DNA of 64,000 nucleotides, from positions 1-64,000 of the forward strand of contig JAKSQP010000006.1 of the NCBI GenBank assembly GCA_024404025.1, read 5' to 3'. Shown in pieces: positions 1 through 6,336 of this stretch. Position 1 is the stretch's first letter, and every line of letters begins with the position of its first letter. Origin of the DNA: Clostridia bacterium (GTDB taxonomy: Bacteria; Bacillota; Clostridia; Oscillospirales; Acutalibacteraceae). The notes under the pieces are model-generated. The model made no database searches. It was not told the origin of the DNA and saw only the letters and a list, made by a program, of their open reading frames with translations. The position numbers and the translations under genes were made by a program.

Positions 1-100
1 AATTTGTTCCATGCGGTTTCGGTAAATCTTCCCCCGCAAGGTCTCTTAATTGAGGCGGTTTTTCTATATGCTTATTTGAATGGCAAGCATAAAAATCCCC

Positions 101-129
101 TTTTCATATTTCAGATATCATGCTATAAT
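101..129 (+). promoter_or_regulatory. Probable sigma-A promoter of the GH43 gene
   Basis: TTTTCA at 101-106, a 17-bp spacer and TATAAT at 124-129. A TG sits one base before the -10, making it an extended -10 promoter. The ATG of the glycosidase lies about 90 bp downstream. The rest of the first 217 bases shows no gene. Confidence 0.5.
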
Positions 130-217
130 GTATTTGCTTAATTTCGGTGATTTTCCATATTTTAACACAAACAGTGAAAAATTCAATTGACATATCTTCC
201 GTGCAAGGAGAATTTTT

Positions 218-1687
218 ATGGGCAGCATTGATTCAAACAAAACAAAAACCTATTGCAACCCGTTGGCATTGCCGGATATTCCGCGCGGCAAGGATGACTG
301 GTACCGATTCGAAAAAGAGATGTTCAGCCATGAGAATAAACCCGATTCGGTCACGGGTCCGGACTACCGTTCCGTAAGCGATCCTACGGTAATGTTTTAC
401 GATAACAAATGGTATTTATATCCGAGCTACGGCATGGCGTGGGTAACGGAGGATTTTCAGCATTGGAAGCATATAAGAACCGAACCGTACTGCCCGAAAT
501 ACAGCCCCGCAATAATACCGTGGAAAGGTCGCTTTCTGCTCACCTCGTGGTGCTGTCCGCTTTATGTATCGGATGATCCTTTGGGACCGTTTGAGCTGCT
601 CGGAGATTTTATTGACAAAGAGGGCAATTCCTTTACTCCCTGCGATCCCTGCTTATTTGCGGATGACGACGGACGGATTTATTTATACGCATTCAGATTC
701 AAAGAACTGCCGGACAAAGAATACAATTGCTGTCAGATAATCGGCTATGAGCTTGACCGGGATGATCCCCGCCGGGTGATCGACGGTCCGGAAGTAATCG
801 TTGAAATGGATCCCGGGAACCGTCCGTGGGAGCGGCAGGGATATCACTATCAGCACAAGGATTTCGGATGGGTGGAAGGCCCGCACCTTCTTAAACACAA
901 TGAGCGTTATTATATGATTTATGCTTCTGCGGAAACGGAAGATCCTTCATACTGTATGGCAGTGTTCTTTTCGGACGAATCACCGCTTCACGGCTTTCGC
1001 TGTCAGAAAAGAAATCCTCTGACCACTCACCGGCACGGAATAGTCGGAGGCGCCGGACACGGCTGTGTTGAACACGGACCGGATAACAGTCTTTGGGCTT
1101 TTTATACCATCGCCGCACCTTATGCACATATATATGAGCGGAGAATCGGAATGGATCCCGTGGAAGTTGATGAAAACGGCGAATTATACTGTCCGCGCGG
1201 CATCAGCGACACTCCGCAGTATATACCCGGATATAAAGCTGACAATACGGAAGAACCGGGATGTTATAATCTGACGGGGTGGCTGCGTCCGAAAGCATCA
1301 AGCGAAAAAAGCGGACGGGATGCGATATATGCGGTTGATGAAAGCTGTTTAACATTCTGGCAGGCAGAGGATGACGACCCGATGCCGACTCTGGTGTGCG
1401 ACCTGATGGGCAGCTTTACGGTGTATGCCGTGCGTCTGTTCTGGCGGGAGATCGGGCTCGATTACAGTAAAGGCGCAGTTCCCGGGCCCATCCGTTATCG
1501 GGTTGAAGGTTTTGTTAACGGTGAATGGGAAATTCTTCTCGATCGTTCCGACTCGGAAGAAGAATACAACATAGATTACAGAACATTTAATGAACGGCGA
1601 TGCACTCATGTCCGGCTTGTTATCCTTGAGTGGCAGGATGGGATAAGACCCGCCGTTATTGATTTCAGCGTTTTCGGTGAAAGGTGA
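218..1687 (+). CDS. GH43-family glycoside hydrolase with C-terminal discoidin-like domain
   Basis: Likely an exo-acting arabinosidase/xylosidase-type enzyme of family GH43 (five-bladed beta-propeller). The family signatures are in order: SDPTVMF with Asp55 (catalytic base region), CDPCLFADDDG around Asp143 (pKa modulator) and VEGPHLLK with Glu220 (general acid). A GAGHGCVEHGPD stretch matches the usual GxGH segment. Residues from about 350 to 489 look like an F5/8 type C (discoidin, CBM32-like) carbohydrate-binding domain. There is no signal peptide, so it should act in the cytosol on imported oligosaccharides. AAGGAG lies 7 nt before the ATG. Arginine codons are mostly CGN, unlike the AGA-rich neighbours, which hints at recent transfer. 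The exact substrate cannot be read from sequence. Confidence 0.85.
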   Translation: MGSIDSNKTKTYCNPLALPDIPRGKDDWYRFEKEMFSHENKPDSVTGPDYRSVSDPTVMFYDNKWYLYPSYGMAWVTEDFQHWKHIRTEPYCPKYSPAIIPWKGRFLLTSWCCPLYVSDDPLGPFELLGDFIDKEGNSFTPCDPCLFADDDGRIYLYAFRFKELPDKEYNCCQIIGYELDRDDPRRVIDGPEVIVEMDPGNRPWERQGYHYQHKDFGWVEGPHLLKHNERYYMIYASAETEDPSYCMAVFFSDESPLHGFRCQKRNPLTTHRHGIVGGAGHGCVEHGPDNSLWAFYTIAAPYAHIYERRIGMDPVEVDENGELYCPRGISDTPQYIPGYKADNTEEPGCYNLTGWLRPKASSEKSGRDAIYAVDESCLTFWQAEDDDPMPTLVCDLMGSFTVYAVRLFWREIGLDYSKGAVPGPIRYRVEGFVNGEWEILLDRSDSEEEYNIDYRTFNERRCTHVRLVILEWQDGIRPAVIDFSVFGER

Positions 1688-1737
1688 AAAAACGAAGAGA
1701 TTTTCATCAATATCGCTGTTAAAACAGATGCTTTCTG

Positions 1738-1766
1738 TTGACATTTACGAATAATAAACATAAAAT
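1738..1766 (+). promoter_or_regulatory. Sigma-A-type promoter of the metallophosphoesterase gene
   Basis: TTGACA (1738-1743), 17-bp spacer, TAAAAT (1761-1766). A second TTGACA follows at 1768-1773 but has no good -10 at the right distance. Confidence 0.65.
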
Positions 1767-1875
1767 GTTGACAAAACCCGAATATAAAAGACGGCTTCCA
1801 TAACAGATGAACATACGAAACAGCGAGATATAATTCTTTAACGGTAAAATTTTAACAATTCAAAGGAGAATAATT

Positions 1876-3177
1876 ATGCAGTCAGCAATTTCTTTTGTTA
1901 TGTCGGTTATTACATTTATTTCATCGTTCCTCGGTTTAACTCCTGCTGAACCCGTTATGCCCGCTTCAACCGAGGATTTTGTGCCCGTTGTGCGCTTTCT
2001 TGCCTGCAGCGATACCCATGTCATAGAAAACTATGAGGAAAGCTTCAGAGCGGGCAGAATCGTCAAGCTCTTCAATGTCGCATACGAGCTGGCTGAACAG
2101 GACGAATACTATCAGAAACTTGATGCCGCAATGTTTGTGGGCGACTGCACCAACAGCGGAACAGACAAGGAATTTGAGATATTCGCCGATGAGATAAACA
2201 GAGGCAAAAAGGAAGGTACGCAGATTCTTGCCGTTGCAGCAGATAATCACGACGGCTATGCGGGCGCTGCGGCTCTTGAAAAAATCAGCAGCATAACAGG
2301 TCTCGGTTCCGATTTTCATATTGTAATCAACGGTTTCCATTTCATAGGAATTTCCGCCGCAAAGAAAGGCGTCGGCCGCTACACACCCGCCCAGAGGACC
2401 TGGCTTAAAAACGAGCTTGATAAAGCGAAGGCAGATGACCCCGGCAAACCCGTTTTCGTATGCAATCACGAACATGTGCTCGGAACGGTTTACGGCTCAA
2501 GCATAGTTGACTCCTGGGGCACCGCATACTTTAAAGATATTCTTAAGAAATATCCGCAGGTAGTCCACTTTTCGGGTCATTCGCATTATCCCCTCAACGA
2601 TCCGAGAAGCGTTGTTCAGTGCGGATTCACGGCTGTTGGCACCGGCTCAATGAATTATGCCGAATTCACCTACGGCCTTAAAAACAAGATTAATCCCGCA
2701 GGCAACGAAAAACTTGCCCAGGCATGGATAGTTGAAGCGGATAAGGATAATAATGTGCGCCTGACCGGCATTGACACAAATACTTCCGCAATCCTCTGCC
2801 GCTATGTTGTTCCCGCCGTGTGCGAAAAAAGCGAGCGTGTATTCACAAAGAATAATATGAAGCTCCTCTCCTCCGCTCCCGCATTTGATGCGGATGCGGC
2901 ACTTGAGATTGAGCCCAACGGCGACGGCACTTTTACCGTTACCGCACCCGCCGCAAAGAGCACCGACGGAATGGTTGTTTTCGCACACACGGTAAAGGTA
3001 TTCAACAAAGCAGGCATAAAGACACACTCGGAATATGCGATTTATGATTACTTTATCAGCGACAGCTCCGAATATGTAAGCTTTACCGTTAAAGCAGAAG
3101 AGGGATATAAGATTGAATTGACCGCAGAAAATGCTTACGGTATGTTCTCTGCTCCCCTGAGTGCGGTGATTGGTTAA
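1876..3177 (+). CDS. Exported calcineurin-like metallophosphoesterase
   Basis: A two-metal phosphoesterase. Metal-binding motifs appear in order: SDTH (Asp46, His48), VGDC (Asp90), DNHD (Asn124, His125, Asp126), NHEH (about His197) and GHSH (233-236). The usual GNHD is changed to DNHD, keeping the metal/phosphate Asn-His but losing the glycine. The N-terminus is a hydrophobic helix (residues 1-21) without the usual lysines, followed by a Pro-rich stretch. Export or membrane attachment is therefore likely, but the signal is atypical. The last 110 residues look like a beta-sandwich (Ig/FN3-like) module. AAAGGAG precedes the ATG, so the start is firm. It is a single-gene unit ending at a strong terminator. 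Substrate unknown. Confidence 0.82.
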   Translation: MQSAISFVMSVITFISSFLGLTPAEPVMPASTEDFVPVVRFLACSDTHVIENYEESFRAGRIVKLFNVAYELAEQDEYYQKLDAAMFVGDCTNSGTDKEFEIFADEINRGKKEGTQILAVAADNHDGYAGAAALEKISSITGLGSDFHIVINGFHFIGISAAKKGVGRYTPAQRTWLKNELDKAKADDPGKPVFVCNHEHVLGTVYGSSIVDSWGTAYFKDILKKYPQVVHFSGHSHYPLNDPRSVVQCGFTAVGTGSMNYAEFTYGLKNKINPAGNEKLAQAWIVEADKDNNVRLTGIDTNTSAILCRYVVPAVCEKSERVFTKNNMKLLSSAPAFDADAALEIEPNGDGTFTVTAPAAKSTDGMVVFAHTVKVFNKAGIKTHSEYAIYDYFISDSSEYVSFTVKAEEGYKIELTAENAYGMFSAPLSAVIG

Positions 3178-3264
3178 ACAAATGAAGCGGATTCAAATCT
3201 GCATCAAAAACGGAAAACAGAATTTCATAATTTCCGAATAATACCTTGCAGGATAATTTTTAAA

Positions 3265-3303
3265 CCCGGCAGCGATCAAATTCGCCGCCGGGCGTTTTTT
3301 TTG
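3265..3303 (+). terminator. Intrinsic terminator after the metallophosphoesterase
   Basis: GC-rich stem CCCGGCAGCG (3265-3274) pairs with CGCCGCCGGG (3283-3292) with one internal mismatch, followed by a run of eight T. Confidence 0.85.
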
Positions 3304-3326
3304 CCTAGACATGGTGGATATATGTG

Positions 3327-3376
3327 TAACCGAGTGATAATAATCCGAATGGGTTCGTTTTATCATTACTCGGTTA
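3327..3376. repeat. 50-bp remnant of repeat B (both ends fused)
   Basis: Starts TAACCGAGTGATAATAA and ends ATCATTACTCGGTTA. The first 23 bases equal the reverse complement of the right end of the 270-bp repeat at 4852-5121. The remaining 27 match the reverse complement of its left end with one mismatch. It is therefore an inverted copy whose whole interior is absent, still bounded by TA on both sides. Confidence 0.85.
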
Positions 3377-3387
3377 GAGCATTTTCA

Positions 3388-3416
3388 TCATATTCCGGTT
3401 TCCTGCTTCATATAAT
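3388..3416 (+). promoter_or_regulatory. Sigma-E-like promoter of spoIIID
   Basis: TCATATT (3388-3394), a 14-bp spacer and CATATAAT (3409-3416). The mother-cell sigma-E consensus (KMATATT, 14-15 bp, CATACAHT) is matched perfectly at -35 and with one difference at -10. spoIIID belongs to the sigma-E regulon in known endospore formers, so the match is expected. Confidence 0.7.
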
Positions 3417-3446
3417 TTACCGAAGCATCAGATTGGAGGGTAAGGT

Positions 3447-3692
3447 TTGAAAGGCAATGTTGAAGACAGAGCAATTGAAATTGCATCATATATCATTGAA
3501 ACAGGAGCAACGGTCAGAAAAGCGGCCAAAAAATTCGGGGTATCGAAATCGACCGTTCACATGGATGTTACGGAACGGCTGAAAAAGCTGAATCCGCTGC
3601 TGTATACGCAGGTCAGAGCTGTGCTTGAGGTGAACAAATCAGAGCGGCATATCAGAGGCGGAATCGCAACCAGAGAAAAATATTCCAAATAA
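3447..3692 (+). CDS. spoIIID: Sporulation transcription factor SpoIIID
   Basis: A small (81 aa) DNA-binding regulator of mother-cell genes during endospore formation, activating or repressing many sigma-E-dependent promoters. The helix-turn-helix is clear at about residues 20-42 (TVRKAAKKFGVSKSTVHMDV) and is followed by the family tail ending in a basic C-terminal helix, HIRGGIATREKYSK. The start is TTG, placed by GGAGGG six bases upstream and by the family length. It is expressed alone from a sigma-E-like promoter just upstream. iolG, 80 bp downstream, has its own promoter. This gene, with sigG at 10 kb, marks the organism as a spore former. Confidence 0.95.
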   Translation: MKGNVEDRAIEIASYIIETGATVRKAAKKFGVSKSTVHMDVTERLKKLNPLLYTQVRAVLEVNKSERHIRGGIATREKYSK

Positions 3693-3703
3693 CATAAAAA
3701 CTG

Positions 3704-3732
3704 TTGAATTAATAAATCAATTATGCTAAAAT
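3704..3732 (+). promoter_or_regulatory. Promoter of iolG
   Basis: TTGAAT (3704-3709), 17-bp spacer, extended -10 TGCTAAAAT with TAAAAT at 3727-3732. Confidence 0.65.
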
Positions 3733-3774
3733 CAATTTCAGGGTAAAACCCATTTCAAGGAAAGGATCGATAAA

Positions 3775-4788
3775 ATGAAGCAGCTTAAAATCGGCATCAT
3801 CGGTGCCGGAAGAATCGGTTCCCTTCACGCAAAGTCGATAACATATAATGTTCCGACGGCAACGATTGCGGGAATCACGGATGTTTTCAAAGCAAACGCC
3901 GAAAAAGTGGCGGCAGAGCTTAATATTCCCAGAATTTACGATGATTACAAGCAGATGCTCGCCGACCCCGAGGTTGATGCAGTTCTTGTTTGCTCATCAA
4001 CAGATACCCATGCGGATATCGCCATTGAGGCAGCCGCAGCAGGCAAACACATCTTCTGCGAAAAGCCCGTTGATCTCACCCCCGAAAAGGTCAATGCGGT
4101 TATCGAGGCAGTAAGAAAAGCCGGCGTTAAGCTCCAGGTAGGCTTCAACCGCCGTTTCGACCATAACTTTGCCAATGTTCGTGCAATGGTCAATGACGGC
4201 AAAATCGGCAAGGTTGAAATAGTTAAAATCACTTCAAGAGATCCTGCTCCCCCGCCGGCAGAATATTCGGCAGTCAGCGGCGGAATGTTCCTTGATATGA
4301 CGATTCACGATTTCGATATGGCCCGCTTCCTTGCAGGCTCGGAGGTTACCGAGGTTTATGCAAACGCAACCTGCCTTGTTGACCCTGCTATCGGCGAAGC
4401 CGGCGATGTTGACACCGCAGTTATCAGCCTTAAGTTTGCAAACGGCGCTGTCGGCGTTATAGACAACAGCAGAAGAGCTGCTTACGGCTATGACCAGAGA
4501 ATCGAAGTTTTCGGAAGCAAGGGCGCAGCTGTTGCAAGCAACGACACTCCCACCAATGTTGTATTCATGGGCGAAGACGGAGTTGTTGCCGACAAGCCTC
4601 TCTATTTCTTCCTTGAAAGATATATGCAGTCATTCAGAGATGAAATGCTTCAGTTTGTTGATGCCGTTCTCAATGATAAGGCTACTCCCACCACCGGAGA
4701 AGACGGCCTTAATTCAATTCTTGTTGCTCTTGCAGCAAAAAAGTCCGTTGCGGAAGGCAGACCTGTTCAGCTTTCGGAAATTAAATAA
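3775..4788 (+). CDS. iolG: Inositol 2-dehydrogenase (Gfo/Idh/MocA family)
   Basis: Predicted NAD-dependent oxidation of myo-inositol to scyllo-inosose in the cytosol, the first step of inositol catabolism. The Rossmann motif GIIGAGRIG is at residues 7-15. The family Lys is in EKP (96-98), and the catalytic Asp/His lie in DMTIHDFDMARF (about 174-185), which is typical of IolG. The 337-aa length is normal. AAGGAAAGGATC precedes the ATG. It stands alone between its own promoter and a terminator, 13 kb from iolD/iolE. A close sugar or scyllo-inositol dehydrogenase cannot be excluded, since this family is broad. Confidence 0.85.
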   Translation: MKQLKIGIIGAGRIGSLHAKSITYNVPTATIAGITDVFKANAEKVAAELNIPRIYDDYKQMLADPEVDAVLVCSSTDTHADIAIEAAAAGKHIFCEKPVDLTPEKVNAVIEAVRKAGVKLQVGFNRRFDHNFANVRAMVNDGKIGKVEIVKITSRDPAPPPAEYSAVSGGMFLDMTIHDFDMARFLAGSEVTEVYANATCLVDPAIGEAGDVDTAVISLKFANGAVGVIDNSRRAAYGYDQRIEVFGSKGAAVASNDTPTNVVFMGEDGVVADKPLYFFLERYMQSFRDEMLQFVDAVLNDKATPTTGEDGLNSILVALAAKKSVAEGRPVQLSEIK

Positions 4789-4810
4789 GGTAAAAGCTCA
4801 ATAAACGATC

Positions 4811-4845
4811 AAAGAGAGATGATTTCGGAAAATCATCTCTCTTTT
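4811..4845 (+). terminator. Terminator after iolG
   Basis: A 15-bp perfect stem (4811-4825 with 4830-4844) around a four-base loop, ending in TTTT. Confidence 0.85.
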
Positions 4846-4849
4846 CGGT

Positions 4850-5123
4850 TAACCGAGTGATGATAAAACGAACCCATTTTCTTTCGCTTTACAGCAGCTA
4901 TCTGCTTCGTTGCCCTCATTCGCAATACACAAAGTATTACTCATTCGGCCGCCTCGCATATAACTACTCTAAAACGAAATAAAACTTGCCTTGAATTTGA
5001 GATATTTTTTCGTATGACAAGGAAGAGGAAGCAGCAAGGCTTGGTGCCTTGCAATGACGATGACGCTGTCAGGCGGAAAAAGAACCGGATTCAAGGTGGG
5101 TTCGGATTATTATCACTCGGTTA
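4850..5123. repeat. MITE-like repeat B (270 bp, TIRs, TA flanks)
   Basis: Terminal inverted repeats: left ACCGAGTGATGATAA from 4852, right TTATTATCACTCGGT ending at 5121. Each is flanked by TA (4850-4851, 5122-5123), the target duplication expected for IS630/Tc1-mariner-type elements. The interior has no credible gene. It holds a small hairpin AATACACAAAGTATT also found in repeat C. A partial copy lies at 50520-50588 and an end-to-end remnant at 3327-3376. Confidence 0.75.
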
Positions 5124-5401
5124 GGCAAAAGGGAGTCGAACTCAATATGGTTTTGGCGACACCTTTTTGCCGATATTTTGTTAAAAATGCTCGGAATACA
5201 CAAAGTATTCCTGCGCTTTTCGCCTCATCTCGGCAGAAAATCTGTCTGCCAAAACTGCGAAGCACCTTAAAATGTTGAAATTTGCGTGCAGTCCGGTGTT
5301 TCTTCGACGAAGACATACTCCCGTATTTCAAGGAGAAAAACGCCGGAATGTGCGTGAAGTTCGCTTTTTAAGGCATATAGGGTTCGAATCTCTTTTGCCT
5401 A
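5122..5401. repeat. MITE-like repeat C, copy 1 (276 bp plus TA flanks)
   Basis: Runs from GGCAAAAGGGAGTCGAACTC at 5124 to an imperfect inverted copy ending CTTTTGCC at 5399 (17 of 20 terminal bases match), with TA on both sides. It abuts repeat B directly, sharing the TA at 5122-5123. It reads as identical to the inverted copy at 50587-50866 when the two are compared by eye. Its right edge supplies the TAG stop of the minus-strand gene at 5399-6145. Open frames inside it lack ribosome sites and are taken as non-coding. Confidence 0.85.
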
Positions 5402-6145
5402 GGCAAATGTTGTTGATTTTATAATTTCAAGAGCGGCAAGGGAATCCTCGTGATTTAGCCCGAAATTTTCATAAACATAGCCGTCTGACTCCGTAACAGC
5501 AACATATTTCCAATCCTGCGAGCCGTCATAATATCCGGCTTTTGCTTTCATCCCGTTTGAAAGGATCATTTCTTCTTCCGAAAGTCCTTTTCTTGACGGA
5601 GTGAAATTATTCTGCGGATAATGCGCAAGAGTCATATAACCGTTTTCATAGCCCTGCTTCGGGCTTATTTTTTTTATATCGGAATCGCAATAATACTTTC
5701 CCGTCATCATCATATCTTCGGCTTTCCAGCCTCCGGGGATTCTTATTCTGCAATATCTGAAGCTGATTTCATTTGCAGAAGATCCGCTTTCCGCTTCAAG
5801 CCATCCGAGCTGTGCAAGCGAAGGATAGGTTTCGGAATTGACGGATTTATAATCCGATTTGATTTTTATGCAGAAATAAACATTCGTCTGAGCGGGATAG
5901 GTTTCCATTATCCGCTTATCGTGAACGGCAATGATCTTATCCCCGGTTTTCGTGTTTCCGACAGTTCTGAAATTTCCATTCATAACAACCGGTTCACCGG
6001 TTTTTTCCGAAACAAAAAGAGATGCGCCGTTTCCGGCTTTAACATAAACCGCAGTTTCAACGCCGAATTTTATTCCTGCAAATACAGCCGAAGCAATAAC
6101 GATCAGCAGAAGCGCCGAAAGAATAACTATCAGTCTTTTTTTCAT
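5399..6145 (-). CDS. Membrane-anchored protein with YobA/DUF3221-like segment
   Basis: Function not known. The start is chosen at the ATG at 6145 (248 aa), which has AAGGGGA just upstream and begins a classic MKKR signal-anchor (residues 1-24). The longer frame upstream has no ribosome site. After the anchor, a segment with GDKIIAVHDKRIMETYPAQ resembles the OB-like YobA (DUF3221) motif GDxI-ESYPAQ. The C-terminal half, with a WKYVAVTESDG strand pattern and an ending SLAALEIIKST, looks like a small alpha/beta surface domain. The stop codon TAG is formed at the edge of repeat C, so the original C-terminus may have been altered. No operon partner. Family assignment is inference. Confidence 0.7.
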   Translation of the reverse strand: MKKRLIVILSALLLIVIASAVFAGIKFGVETAVYVKAGNGASLFVSEKTGEPVVMNGNFRTVGNTKTGDKIIAVHDKRIMETYPAQTNVYFCIKIKSDYKSVNSETYPSLAQLGWLEAESGSSANEISFRYCRIRIPGGWKAEDMMMTGKYYCDSDIKKISPKQGYENGYMTLAHYPQNNFTPSRKGLSEEEMILSNGMKAKAGYYDGSQDWKYVAVTESDGYVYENFGLNHEDSLAALEIIKSTTFA

Positions 6146-6275
6146 ATATTTCCCCTTTTCCGAATAACCGTCATTTACATAATGATATATCCGATATGCG
6201 TCATTTGTCAACATTTATGTGTTATTATTTTGAGTATTTTAAATAAAATTTCTTTAACTTTTCATTAAATTTATA

Positions 6276-6304
6276 TTGAAAAAAAACGACCAATCTGTTA
6301 ATAT
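6276..6304 (+). promoter_or_regulatory. Promoter of the secreted hydrolase-PHP pair
   Basis: TTGAAA (6276-6281), 17-bp spacer, TAATAT (6299-6304), 33 bp before the ATG. Confidence 0.6.
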
Positions 6305-6336
6305 TAAGCTATCTAACCGGAAAGAAGGTAAAACAA

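Noticed and set aside
1..60. CCGC...GCGGTTTTT near the window start as a terminator of an upstream gene
   Set aside because: Stem is broken by a bulge and the upstream gene is outside the window; too weak to call.
5113..5331. A conserved 72-codon open frame, also present at 50657-50920
   Set aside because: Conservation is explained by the identical repeat C. The frames run out through the TA flanks into different sequence, lack ribosome sites and show low-complexity basic composition.
5370..5400. GGGTTCGAATCTC near the end of repeat C looks like a tRNA T arm
   Set aside because: No acceptor, D or anticodon arm is found nearby; the resemblance is to the T-loop only and is also part of the terminal inverted repeat.
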